Assembly (NCBI GenBank): GCA_006176705.1
Contig: QRFJ01000380.1
Location: forward strand, 290,501-354,500
Direction: 5' to 3'
Source of the DNA: Cocos nucifera
Taxonomy: Eukaryota > Streptophyta > Magnoliopsida > Arecales > Arecaceae
Length of the DNA stretch: 64,000 nucleotides
Under the pieces are notes generated by a model. It made no database searches. It was not told the DNA's origin and saw only the letters and a list, made by a program, of their open reading frames with translations. Of the stretch, positions 23,869 through 36,200 are shown piece by piece; the stretch's first letter is position 1, and every line of letters starts with the position of its first letter. Position numbers and translations under genes: made by a program.

Positions 23869-24176
23869 AAACTCCACGTGGCCTCGAGCGGCCCACTACC
23901 GGATGGTTATGGTTGTCACCATGAATTTGTTATAGGCTTCGTCTATAAAAGAAACCCTCTAGATACGTGTTGGGGCAAGATCTCTTCTCCTTTCTATTAC
24001 TCTACTTCTTTATTTTCTGAGCACTCCATTCCAGTTGGTCGGAGAATTAACTTGAGCATCGGAGGATCCTGCAAGATCCACCAATCTCTGATTTGGACTT
24101 CATTTTGTAGGTCCTATCGGTGGCCTCATCTTCTCAACTATAGCTACCTCCGGCATCCTCATAGATTTTTGCACCA
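23869..24176 (+). repeat. G1 gypsy 5' LTR, 3' part
   Basis: Not related to the copia LTRs. It contains TATAAAAG (TATA, 23944-23950) and ends near TTTTTGCACCA, followed within 10 bases by a PBS-like site and then gag. Its 5' part would lie left of the A1 insertion, outside the window. The exact end is uncertain by a few bases. Confidence 0.65.
23944..23950 (+). promoter_or_regulatory. TATA box of gypsy LTR
   Basis: TATAAAA in GTCTATAAAAGAAACC, 230 bp before the LTR end, a normal promoter position for a gypsy LTR. Confidence 0.6.
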
Positions 24177-24182
24177 ATAGGA

Positions 24183-24202
24183 TTGGCATTAGAAGAAGGG
24201 CC
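24183..24202 (+). other. primer-binding site of gypsy G1 (decayed)
   Basis: TTGGCATTAGAAGAAGGGCC just after the LTR. It resembles the TGGCGCTAGAAGGAGGG-type site common in plant Tat-lineage gypsy elements, with a few substitutions. The tRNA identity is not certain. Confidence 0.5.
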
Positions 24203-24302
24203 ACTGAGCGCTTATTCTTAAAGGAGTGTTCAATCGATCTTGTTTACCTTCTTCTTTTGACCCTCCAAGATCCATCTCCATTTGATCTCTTTTGCTCTAG
24301 AA

Positions 24303-25759
24303 ATGCCTCTAAAGAAGACAACCACTCGATGGTCTACTGTATCTACCACCAGATCTGAGCTAGATCCATCTGCTTCTGCTCCATCATCGGCACCTCAACC
24401 CCCTCCATCGATGGCCATGATGGATCCAGAGCAGTTTAACCTATTGATGCAGTGGGTTTGAGGCCTCACTAAAATGGTGTAGGCCGTACAGTAGCTTTCG
24501 GTGGCAGTCCCACTGGAGAATCCCCAACCAAAACTTCAAGAGTCGGCACCAAGAAGGGAAACCTGGTTCAGCAGATCCATCGCCCCCAAGAAGGAAAAAT
24601 AGAGAGTAGGGAGCTCCTATTTCGATCATGATACTTCTACATCTACAACTGGTGGCCCTCTAAGATCCATGGTCGAGATGATTGTCTCAATCAAAAGCTT
24701 AAGGACAAGAACTGATGGATTAAGGAGCTCCACCATGTCATCCTAGTCCACCATCTGCACCGATCTCCCTTTCTCTATCAAAATCATGTAAGAGCCTATT
24801 CCATCGAACTTCAAGCTCTTCCAGTTTGAGACCTACAATGGAACTTCTGATCCAGTCGACCATCTGAAGGCCTTCCAAATGATGATGCTGCTCTATGACA
24901 CACCAGATGCCATCTTGTGCCAAGCTTTCTCATCTATCCTAAAGGAAGTAGCGAGGAACTGATACTTGAGTCTAAAATCGGGTATGATCTACTCTTTTGA
25001 TCAAATGAGCCATTAGTTTGTAGCTTATTTATAAGTAGCCAACATCCAAGATGAAGTTCAAACTTTCTCATCAATATAACGTAAAAGAAAGGAGAGTCCA
25101 TCCGAGCTTATGTCAGCCGCTTCAATGCTACTACAATAGAGGTCTGGAACTTGGACTAGTCTGTAGCCATGGCCGTGCTAAATGGTAGCCTTTAGCAGAA
25201 TGATCTTCTATCCTCCTTGGAAAGGAGGTACCCTAAAAATTTTGCTGATATGCTAGCCTGGGCCAAAGATTATGCCCGAGTAGAGAAGGCCTTCAAGTTG
25301 AAGGATGATGAGGCCGCAAAAGAGCAGCAGGCAGATGAATCTAGCAAGCCCATATCTGAAAGCAAATCGAGTGAAGCTCGACCGCGCTCCCAAACTCCTC
25401 TTGAGCGCAGACGAGCCCAAACTTTTTCTAGAGCTCGTCGACATGAAAGCCCGGATCGAAGGATTCGATGGAACTCCCCTTCCAGAAGATTCAACAATTA
25501 TGCTCCCTTGAATGCCTCAAAGACTCAGGTGTGGATGGAGATAAAGAAGCAACTGCCAGGGCCAGAAACGATGCGGACTAACTCAACCAAGAACAACCCC
25601 AACAAGTACTATCTCTACCATCATGATCACAATCATGATACTAAAGAATGCATCCAACTTCAGGACGAGATTGAAGCGCTAATTAGAAAGGATCGACTGG
25701 ATTGGTTTATCAAGCATGGATCAGAGAGAAGAGAAGATCATGCAAGAGCCCCACCATAG
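24303..25759 (+). pseudogene. G1 gypsy gag (disrupted)
   Basis: Starts ATG 24303 (MPLKKTTTRWS). The retrotransposon gag domain is recognisable: PSNFKLFQFETYNGTSDP, then DHLKAFQMMMLLYDTPDA and SIRAYVSRFNATT, with a C-terminal part rich in charged residues (25217-25759) ending in NKYYLYHHDHNHDTKEC, a spacing of His/Cys like a decayed zinc knuckle. There are many in-frame stops (for example at 24460) and a frame change between about 24960 and 25096. It is the structural protein of the oldest element in the window. Confidence 0.85.
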
Positions 25760-26207
25760 CTCGAAGCATCTCGACGAGATGAGCCACAAGGAGATTGGCC
25801 TCCTTTTGGAATCATTAACACCATCGCTAGGGGACATCATTGAGGGGAGGCCAGTGCGTCAGTAGAGCTAGCAAAGAAGCAGCAGACTAAAGAGCCTATC
25901 TCTTTCACTGAAGAAGATGCCTAGCGAGTTCAGCTTTCACATAATGACATGGTTGTAGTCACTTTAAATATTATTGATTATGATGTACATCGTATTTTAA
26001 TTGATAATGAAAGCTCTGCTGATGTCTTATTTTATGATGCTTTTTCTAAAATATCTATACCTGATAGCAAAATAGGGCCGATAAATTATCCACTGGTAAG
26101 ATTCATAGGTGATCCGGTGCCAGTAGAAGGAGTAATAGTAGTGCCTATGGTAGCAAGCTGATACCTAAAGCAAACTAGAGCTCAAGTTAATTTATTAGTG
26201 GTGAAAG
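25760..26207 (+). pseudogene. G1 gypsy protease region
   Basis: Translation from 25949 shows a retropepsin-like core: ILIDNESSADVLFYDAF, where DNESSAD stands where gypsy elements have D-x-G-SS-AD, so the catalytic D is kept but G is replaced by E. Stops precede and follow it. It ends in the codons for VNLLVVK at 26207, where element A3 is inserted; the reading continues at 46943 with APSTYNAILG. Confidence 0.82.
26204..26207. repeat. target-site duplication of A3, left copy (AAAG)
   Basis: AAAG before the LTR terminus TGG at 26208; the right copy is 46943-46946 after the terminus CCAACA. Removing A3 with one copy restores the gypsy codons for VVKAPSTYNAILG. A fifth base is possible but differs between the sides (G/A). 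Confidence 0.7.
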
Positions 26208-28704
26208 TGGAAGGAACCAATCTAGGGTTCTAGGATTAGCTTTTGAAACTTTTTCAAAATTATAGTGAAAGAGGTGAATTAATCACATTAAATCATTAAC
26301 AATATAACATAAAATCATATATATAGGATTCTATTACATGATTAAGACATGCTATTAAATCAAAAAATAAAATATCAAAAGAACTGCATATTAATCATAT
26401 CAACAACAGACTAATCCAGATCAGATCTAGACATGTAATAGGGAGATTAGATCATCCTTACCTTTGAATCTTGAGTTTCTTAACTCGCTGATCCAGGCTT
26501 GAGATGGTTACTCTAAGCTGCACACATGTTCGGCTTCTACGAGTTGTCCACATGAGCCCTCGATTGTAGATCTGAAATCTAGTGCCTGGAAATTAGCAAA
26601 GTATGCTAGTACTATGCTGATCCTTCTCCAACGGTCGATCTGGATCTTCTTTCCTTCAAGCTTGGACACTCCAACTTTCTAAAGTTGAGGAAGATAATTC
26701 TTGATGCTGTGACACCTCTCAAACACTCACAAAGATGGAGGAATAGCAGTGGAAGAAAAAATCTAGAAGAAGACTATCTTCTTCTTCTTTCTTCTCTCAC
26801 CAAAGCACCTTGATTAGTGCTTTTACAAAATCTCATGCCCTAGGCTTCTCTCTCAAAATTTTCACACCTCAAATAACCTCTCTCATATGTATAATTCACA
26901 AAATATTTAGGTCAAAATTCATTTTATATAAGGAGATATAGAGGAATCCTTGACTAGGTCAAATACCTAGTCAAGGATTACCCAAACAGGGCTAGACTTG
27001 GGGTGCCCAACTCTTAGGTGCCCTCTCCTTTATTTTTTTAAAGGACTACCAGGGAATGTTGCACAGAAAGGCCTCTAAAAGCCATAAAAATTTGAGAGGA
27101 AAAATAGGGATGTGGGCGACACAAAATAGGAAGGAGTTTTGGTTTCTCAAAACTCTATCTCATAGAGTTTAAATTAACTCAAACTCTTCTTTTGACATGA
27201 TCGCAATATCTAAATACCATATTTGAGATAAAGAGAGCAAGGGGGCATGCATGAACATCTAAAGAGAAATATTTCCACCAAAAAATCTAACAAAAATGGC
27301 ATGGGGGGCATTGGGGCTAAGGTGGCGCATGGAGATAGGAGTCCTAGTCTCACTAGGACTACTAGTTTGACTTGGTCAAAATTGATCATTGGATCTAATT
27401 AAATTAGGATTTAATTAATCTAATTAGATTAGATTTTAGTCCAACTAATAATCTAATTAAATTAGATTAAATCAAATTTAATTTTAATTTAATTTTTTAA
27501 TCAAATTAGAAATTGGATTGATACAAGTCCTAATTTAACTAGGACTAGTTCTTCCCTGGAATTTGCTCATCCAATAAATCAATTGAACTTGATCCAATCA
27601 AATCCAAACTAAATCTAATTAAATTATATTTATTTAAACTTAATCTCAGCACTCTAGCTTAATCAATTTAAGCCAATTAGCAATCAAATTGCTAATCAAT
27701 CCTCCTACAACACTTGCACTAGGTCAAACATTAATCGTATTGAATGTTTAACCCTAGAATCATTCTTAATCATCGATCAACCATCCAATCAGATTGAGAA
27801 CTCTTATGTGTATGACCCCATAAGTCCAAACCTAAGTTGTTAGCATAGGAATAAATTTTTATACCAATCAAAGTGACCATCTAGCAATGGTATGCGATGG
27901 TCAGAAAGGTTGAATGTGTAGAACAACATTCTTGGAACCCATGCGGATATAGTTTTTGTATAATTCATCCTCTTGACCAAAATGCTCGTAGGATACCTCA
28001 GAGTTTAACTGTCAACCCCAATTAGGTCATCCACATTATATTTCAAAATATCAAATCCATCTTATGGATTATACTGGCTAAGGTTTTTGCTATATTGAAA
28101 TATAATGATACATTCTTTTCTAACTCTTGGAGTGGTCAATCCCATCTTGATCACTTATTGACTTGCAGGTACTTGACTATGCTCAGAAACCTACCATCAT
28201 TGAATTAAAAATTTAGTTAGTTTGGTATCAAAGCACAATGAATTGCTTGCAAGCCACTATGATGATCTTCGGTCTAAGAGACACTTATGCCTATATCCCA
28301 TAAGAGGAATTTTCGATAATAGAATGCTTTGGAGTTGGTCATGTTCAATGATGATTTATCCATACATCTCACTTGTATACCATACCAGTGTCTCCACACT
28401 CCTTGGTTAAGAGGACAACCAACTCATATGGCACACAATGACCTAGGCTCGATAAATGATGTTATCCTTATTAACAGCATATCATTTGGTCATAAACAAT
28501 TTAAGGACTAATCGATAAATCCTCTCTTTATCAAAGCAAAATAGTACTAAGAACTCCATTACAACAATGAAGCTTATTAGAAGATGTAGACTTTATGATA
28601 AAAATATCAAAAATATATTTTATTTAATAATAAATTAATTATAATTATAAGATAGCACAATCATCAATAGGCTGATAATTAGCTTTGGAACATATTTTCC
28701 AATA
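26208..28704 (-). repeat. A3 3' LTR (about 2.5 kb)
   Basis: Minus strand: starts TATTGGAAAATATG (G of TGTTGG mutated) at 28704, ends GGTTCCTTCCA at 26208. TATA-like TATATAAAAT near 26927-26936. It contains a perfect 14-bp inverted repeat, ATCCTTGACTAGGT (26946-26959) and its complement (26965-26978), around a 5-nt loop. Confidence 0.92.
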
Positions 28705-29003
28705 ACCCTCACTTATCATAAAGCCACTCGGCATAGTATCTAATACCCATCTTCGACTTATGGTTGTCGAATTCCTTTATCACCAGGGCTTTAGTGAAGG
28801 GGTCGGTCAAGTTATCCTTTTTGTTAGTCTTCTGAAGGTCGACGTCACCTCTATCCATGATCTCCCGGATCAGGAGGTAGCGGCATAGTATGTGCTTCAT
28901 CCGCTGATGTGCCTTTGGTTTCTTCGTCTGAGCTATGGCACCAGTATTGTCACAGTAGAGCAGGACTGGACTATCATGGAAGGGTGCTACTCCAAGTTCG
29001 ATC
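28705..29003 (-). pseudogene. A3 RNase H C-terminal end
   Basis: Minus-strand translation gives the RNase H end (LLYCDNTGAIAQ-like residues, then NKKDNLTDPFTKALVIKEF and MGIRYYAEWLYDK). It is the continuation of the pol fragment at 39257-42733, separated by B2. The usual TAG stop is changed to TAT and translation ends three codons later. About 185 bp of RNase H, including the EAEY motif, are missing at the B2 site. Confidence 0.87.
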
Positions 29004-29051
29004 TGTTAATATATGTGCTGTAGAAGCCTGAATTGGCTGATCACTCAATAA
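29004..29051 (+). repeat. 48-bp LTR-start remnant before B2
   Basis: TGTTAATATATGTGCTGTAG and following bases resemble the first 40 bp of a B/C LTR but differ at several sites from the real B2 LTR start at 29052. Either a relic of an earlier related insertion or a product of the event that placed B2. Confidence 0.65.
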
Positions 29052-31338
29052 TGTTAGATATATGTGCCCTAGAAGCCAGAATTGGCTGACACTTGTAATA
29101 CACTTCTAGGGGCAAAATTATAATTTTGACTATAATCAATAAAATGGGTTATTTTCTATCACATATGTGTATTTAGTGTCTGTGATACATCCTTTGAGTT
29201 AATGGTAATGATAATTCATATTTTCAAGAGTTGAAAATTTAAGACATGAATAATCATTATTAACTCATAAAATGCTCCCGACCATAGGATCATCACGAGG
29301 ATGGTGATTGATCCGGAAGGTTGGTGTACAATCGCTTCTCTTTAGTAGATGAGTCTTGAGTCTACGGTGTGGAGACACCGGAGCGAGAGTACAGGTACTC
29401 GTTAGAGAACGAGGGCACTGAGCGTGACCACCTCGAGTAGTCATTAGGGAGTCTACCTTCTCGTCAATGACTGACTCGATGCTGCAGTAGTGTGTCTGGT
29501 TCTTTGACCTGAGATGCATCGGCAGTTCACCTTGAGGGTGTTATAGTTTGACTACACCATTACTCGGTCTCCTAGCCATATGGAACCCTGAGGTGTATGT
29601 TGGCTATAGCATGTTCATTGTAGGAACTGGATTGCATCAAGATGGAATCTATCTACCTCGGTGGTAGAGGAGCAGCCCTATGATGATCATGAGAATCAAG
29701 TCCAGAAGCCCATGGCCATGGCAGAGTGAAATAATAGAAAGAGTTTCTATTTAGATTTTCACATTGGACTCGAATCGAATGATTACATCATATGACAGAG
29801 ACTAGGGTTTGACGAGTTCACCTTAACCCTAATCTGATCGGGGCTCAAGATAGAAGAACTTAATCACACAGGTAGCTGCACCAAGAGGTTCGCATTCAGC
29901 TCTGATGGGTTGCCACCATATACTGCTAGGTGTCACTGGTGGATTTTGGGAGCAATTAGAATGATTTAGATGATCGATCATTCTAGCTGTTCGAATCAGA
30001 AGAGTTCTGATCCATCGAAAGGAGTTTCGATGATGTCGATGATAGAGATCATGACATATCCCATTACCATACAGAACTGAACCTAACTGGGTCACACAAA
30101 CAAGGGTTTGAATCTGGTGATCATCAATTGAACTGATCTAGTTCAATTGATCTGAATGAGATTCAATTAGGTTCAAGGAAAATCGTGCTAGCACTCGATT
30201 GAACCTAACGTTCTTCTTTTACTATCATAAATAAGTTGTCCTGACTGAGCCAAAGGAGTTTGTGCTCAATCAGAGGCCTTCATATGGTCTGACTGGAGGT
30301 TGTCCAAGTCAGAAAAGGTTGTCTTATTTTGTAAGACATTACCTGCCATTTTTGGTCACCTGCCATTTCTTGTTCTTTGACTTTGGTCAAAAGTCTACCT
30401 TTGACTGGTCAAATGTTGACCATTGACACTTTGACTTTTGACCACATGTCATGCACCTATTGGAGAGCTGGTGGGGGCCTGTCCCCCTGCCAGAACCTGG
30501 CAAGGAGAAGGGCGCACGCCACCCTTGGCGTGTGCCCAAGTTGGAGGCGCCTAGGAGTCCTTGTTGGACAAGGACTCCATCTCCTTTTTGGATTCCAATT
30601 AGAGTTCTTCCTAAGAACCAACTTTGACTGGTCTTAGGCACCCTCTAAGGAGGAATCCAGGGGACTCTATTCCCACCAATCAGATTTAGATCTGATTTCA
30701 CAAAGGGTTGTGATTGGTTGGGAAGAAGAGGAGTTGGATCACAGCTTAGTCTATAAATAAGACCCTGCGCCCAACTCAAAAGAGAATGAATTCAATTGAG
30801 AAACCCCATGCCCCAAGGCTGCCTCTCCCCTCCTTCCTCCATGCCAAACTTCTTCTCCCCTTGCCTCTCCACGTCCAAAAGGAGTTTTGGACTTTTGGTT
30901 GGTGCGATTCCAGATCAAAGAAAGGCGATCAAAAGCAAGAAGGCTGCGCTGCTGCAAAGGACGACTGCTGATCTTCAAAAGGAGTTTTGAAGATCCTCCA
31001 GATCAGATCCAGATCTGATTTTTGGAGGTGTGATAGAGAAGAAGAGGATCTCCAGATCCAACCCGAGTGGATACCGGTAGAGGCCAGGCGCTTGCGTGGC
31101 TAGATCCAGAACCTTCCGCTGCAATCAGGATCATCTACAGGGTAATAGGATTACCCAAATCAGGTAAATTAAATTTGATTTAATTTATCTTATTTTATTT
31201 TATTTATTAAAATAATAAGAATTAGATCTAAAACATATCAAGATCTGATTAGGATCAAGAGAAAAATTTTTGAAATATATCTCTTGATCTGATCAGATCT
31301 GAACGAACCTGGACCGGGAAATCAGGATTTTCCCTTCA
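29052..31338 (+). repeat. B2 5' LTR
   Basis: TGTTAGATATATG to TTCCCTTCA. It is near-identical to the B2 3' LTR over most of its length, but 30500-30850 holds a dense patch of differences (hairpin loop ACCCTT in place of AAGGGT, CTTCCTAAGAACCAACTTT, changed bases around the TATA box). TATA box TATAAATA 30752-30759; W-box cluster about 30375-30442; hairpins 30510-30537 and 30554-30578. Confidence 0.94.
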
Positions 31339-31340
31339 AC

Positions 31341-31358
31341 TGGTATCAGAGCCATGGT
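31341..31358 (+). other. primer-binding site of B2
   Basis: TGGTATCAGAGCCATGGT, two bases after the LTR; initiator-Met tRNA type. Confidence 0.93.
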
Positions 31359-31918
31359 TCTAAAATTGTTTAGATCTGATTTTAAATTTATTTTAATTAA
31401 AAAATAAAGTGATTTTAGATGTCACATGAGATGTGATCAGATCTGAAATCAGAAAAAATTAAAATTAAATGATTTGGATCTAAGATTAGAAGATATGCAT
31501 GACTAGTTCTAGAATAGAATAGTTCTATAGAATAGTCTTGCATGTTTTTGATTTAATCTGATTAAATCATATTTTAGATCTTTTATTTACTATTTTTTGA
31601 TATTATAAGTGTTATATAATAACATCTAAAAAATAGCAAATAAAAATTATTTAATTTTTGAATATCATATGAGATATGATTGATGCATGTCTAGACTAGT
31701 TGTAGAATAGTTCTACATAATTATCTAGATTAGAATTTATTTTGATTAGATCAATTTAAATCTAATTTTTTAGATTATTATGAGATAATTTAGATCTGAA
31801 AACATGCATGATTATGATACATGAGATGTATGCAAAATATGCCATGATTAGATCTAATTTGTATATGAGATATATGATATAGATCTATAAACTATTTTTT
31901 GTAGTATTTACAATGTTC

Positions 31919-32043
31919 CTGATTAAGGCGTTCCTCTTGGCCGTCCGGTCATAAGAACGAAGAAGGGTTTAAAGGCCCTCTCTTCCCATTCGATGGGGTG
32001 TTCTTATGATGTGTAGGGGTGCTGCGTGTTCGTCCTTAATCAG
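31919..32043 (+). other. leader stem-loop of B2
   Basis: Outer arms CTGATTAAGG (31919-31928) and CCTTAATCAG (32034-32043), inner arms GTCATAAGAAC (31948-31958) and GTTCTTATGAT (32000-32010). The C-to-T change relative to B1 turns a terminal G:C into a G:U pair, keeping the stem in RNA. Confidence 0.73.
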
Positions 32044-32423
32044 AAACCCAAAACTTACTTTCTGCAAAACCCTAGATCCTGAAACCCTAGGATTTATTGT
32101 GCATATTTTGTTTATGAACCCTACTTAATTAAGAATTAAGTTTATGGAATATTAATTAGGTCTAAAATTGAGAATTTCAGATCTAAGACATATTCATAAT
32201 ACTGGGTTCGGGCTTGGGTAGCTCAATTAGGTCTAAGCGGTTGATCAAACCGAATCAAGAGTTGGTTAGATGGGATCAACAATGCTTAAATTGACCAGCC
32301 TAATAGGATTAAGTCTGGGTCAAGATCGAGTCACGATCAAGCAAGACCTAATTAGGCTCAGAGGTTAGAGTCTAGATTGTAGGCTAACCCAATTGGTTCT
32401 GACTCAACAATTTGGTGTCTAAG

Positions 32424-33213
32424 GTAAGTTTGGCACATACGACCGACTGGTTTTTAATTGGAAGCTACTCGACCTGAATGCGTTCTTGTACGAGTTAATG
32501 GCATATTCCTTCCACCGGTCTCACTTACCTGGCCATATCTGTTGACACAGTTCTGATCTGAGGTGGTCAATAATCCGAGCTAACCCATGCCACTAGGTTA
32601 GTCATAATTGTTATGACTAAGCCAAGTCTAGTTTAATGAGACCTGAATCAATTCTCCCTAAGAAAAGATTAAGTCTGAGGTCTTCCACCATTGTAGATGT
32701 GCGGGCCCTTCCCGGGGTTGATTGTTCTCGGCTGGATACAGTGGCTCAGTTGCACCGGGAAGACGCAACCATGTCTATTAGGCATTGGATGCTATGGGCT
32801 GGAGGATGAGTTGGGCTCAATATTTCGGATACGGTGAGAGACTCAATTAGGAACCCAGTCTATGCAAATGGTGGGTCTGACTTAACTAAGGAGTGGATCA
32901 ATATTCCGGATACGGTGAGATTCATGAATTAGAGACCAAGTTTGGGTGCACCATGATTAGAGAATCATTGAACAAGAGTTGTTCACTCATTGGCTAACCC
33001 ATCACCAATAACTGTTAGGTGAGGTGATGAGTCAGTTGGTGAGACCGCACCACCCACTAGAAATCATTAATCGCGGAGATTTTCGCATCTCTACAGAGGG
33101 AGTGTAGGGATCCGAGAAAATAGTGGGAGCTAATTTGTTTAAAAATAAAATCCCTAAACAAATTGGTCAAGTCAAAATTACAGTATCTAACTAGAATCTT
33201 TGACTCTCTACAG
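32424..33213 (+). other. candidate leader intron of B2 (790 bp)
   Basis: Donor CTAAG|GTAAGT (GT at 32424), branch-like CTAAC at 33187-33191, acceptor CTCTCTACAG|GA ending at 33213, gag ATG at 33219. Same arrangement as in B1. Confidence 0.55.
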
Positions 33214-33218
33214 GAAAA

Positions 33219-36200
33219 ATGTCTGCGTCCAACCCATTGGCACGTATCCTAGGACACACATAGACTGACTGGACCCAATTATAAAGATTGGCTCAGGAAC
33301 TACAAAATTATTTTGGGTTCAGAGAAGTTAACCCATGTTTTGGACCAGGACCCTCCCACCTTACCAGCTCCGTCCATCCACTTGAACAGAGAGCGTCTCT
33401 GGAAAAATGGATTGACGAAGATAATAAGGCCAGATACTTACATGTTGGGCTCGATGTCTGATGAGCTCCAGCGCCAACATGAAGATATCGGGACTGCTCG
33501 CCAAATGTTGGCTCACCTGCAGGAGATGTTTGGTGAACAGAGTCGCGCAGCCAAATATCAAGTCACAAAATGACTTTTTAAGGCTAAGATGCGTGATGGG
33601 CAGTCAGTCCAAGATCACTGTCTGACAATGATCAAGGACATGGAAGAGCTTGAGAAGCTCGGTGTGAAGTTGGACTTGGATCTGCAGAATGATATTATTC
33701 TGCAATCCTTGACTGATGCATATGGGCAATTCATCATGAATTACCACATGCATAAACTTCAAAATTCCTTGGCCGAGTTAATGAATATGCTGGTTACCGC
33801 TGAGCTTTCTATGAAAGGTTCTAAAGGCTCAGTTCTTGCTATGGAACGGACTTCTTCCAAAAGAAAGTCTTATGGAAAGAAAAAGAAGTCTGTGAAAAAG
33901 CAAAAGGTGGAAGGATCAAAGAAGAAGAAGGCAGAACCGAAGAAGAAGGTCGATGGCAAAGGAAAGTGTTTCCATTGCAACAGCGACGGCCATTGGAAGC
34001 GGAACTGCCCTACTTACCTGGCCACCCTAAAGAACAAGAAGGAAGGTCCTTCTGGAGGTATGCTCGTTATTGAGTCTAACCTTACGGTTTCTTCTGCATC
34101 CAGTTGGGTGCTTGACTCTGGTTCTAGTGCTCATCTGTGCACTTCTATGCAGGGTCTTGAGGATAGCAGGAGGCTGAGGGATGGAGACATGATCCTACGC
34201 GTCGGTAATGGAGCAAGAGTTGCTGCAGTAGCCGTGGGAACATACCCTCTTCGATTACCATCTGGTTTAGACTTAGTTTTAAAAGACTGTTATTATGTGC
34301 CTGCAGCTAGCAGGAATTTGATTTCTGTTTCATGCTTAGCACAAGAAGGTTATGTGATCACCTTCTTTAAGGACCATTGTAACATTCTTTATGAAAGAAA
34401 TAAAATTGCAAATGGTTTCCTTGTTAATGGTCTTTATCAGTTGCATATTGATGTACCTATTTTAACTATCGAGCAAAACGTGAATGCCAAACGACCTAGG
34501 GATAGTCCAAACGACAGATATCTATGGCACCTGAGATTAGGTCATATAGCAGAAGATAGGATTAACAAATTGGAGAAAAATGGGCTATTGAGTCCATTGA
34601 CTTTTGAGTCATATCCAACTTGTGAATCTTGTCTTCAAGGCAAAATGACTAAACTCCCTTTTGTTGGACATGGGGAGAGGGCCACAGATCTCCTTGCCCT
34701 AGTACATACTGATGTGTGCGGCCCATTTGATGTGCCGGCTAGAGGCAATTTTGTCTACTTCATTACCTTTACCGATGATCTGTCTAGGTATGGGTATGTG
34801 TATCTTATGAGACATAAGTCTGAAGCTTTTGAAAAGTTCAAAGAATTCAGACATGAAGTAGAAAAACAAACTGGAAAACCCATTAAGGTTCTTCGATCAG
34901 ATCGAGGAGGTGAATACCTTAGCCGGGAATTCCTAGACTATCTTAAGGAAAATGGCATAGTCTCTCAATGGACTCCACCAGGAACACCTCAACTCAACGG
35001 GGTTTCAGAACGGAGAAATCGGACTCTATTGGATATGGTTCGATCCATGATGAGCTTCACAGACCTCCCAGATTTTCTTTGGGGACATTCATTATTAACT
35101 TCAATCTATTTACTGAATAGGGTTCCCTCTAAAACCGTTCCTACCACACCGTATGAGATATGGCACGGTAAGAAACCAAGTCTGAGTCATCTCAGAATTT
35201 GGGGTTGTCCGGCTTATGTCAAAAGACAACAAGCGGACAAGTTAGAGTTTAGGTCCTTTAGAGCTCGATTCATAGGATATCCTAAAGAGTCATTAGGATA
35301 CTATTTCTACATTCCAGAAGACCACAATGTGATTGTGAGTCGACATGCCATATTTCTTGAAAAATAGTTTATTCAAGATAGTGGCATTGGAAAGCAGATT
35401 AAGCTTGATGAGAAAGTCTCACAAGCAGAAAGAGCTAAGGACCAAGTGGAACCAAATCAGGTTGAGCCAATAAGAACACTACCTCCTCCACCTCGTAGAT
35501 CGGAAAGAGTTTCCCGTCCCCCTGAAAGATACTTAGGTATTATTTCAGAGGACGTAGAGGAAATGTTCCTCATAGGTAATGGTGCTCATGGTGATGATCC
35601 CAAAACCTACAACGAGGCGATATCAGATATCGACTCCGAGAAATGGCTTGAGGCAATGAAGTCAGAGAATCGACTCGATGCACTCAAACCAAGTCTGGAC
35701 CTTGGTAGATCCACCAGAAGGTATAGTACCTATTGGGTGTAAATGGATCTTCAAGAGAAAGATTGGTGCAGATGGGAATGTGGAGACATTCAAGGCTAGA
35801 CTGGTGGCAAAAGGTTATAGTCAACGTGAAGGCATTGACTATCAGGATACCTTTTCCCCGGTAGCTATGCTAAAATCCATCCGCACATTGCTTGCTGTTG
35901 CAGCCTATTTCGATTATGAAATATGGCAAATGGACGTGAAAACGGCATTCCTAAATGGATATCTTGAGGAAGATATCTATATGGAACAGCCGCTAGGTTT
36001 CACATCCAGTGATACTGATCACAAGGTTTGCAAGCTGCAAAGGTCCATATATGGACTTAAGCAAGCATCTCGGAGCTGGAACACTCGTTTCAATGATGTG
36101 ATCAAAAAGTTTGGTTTCATCAAAAATGAAGAGGAACCATGTGTTTTCAAAAGGGTCAGTGGGAGCGCTGTTGTCTTCCTCGTATTGTACGTGGATGACA

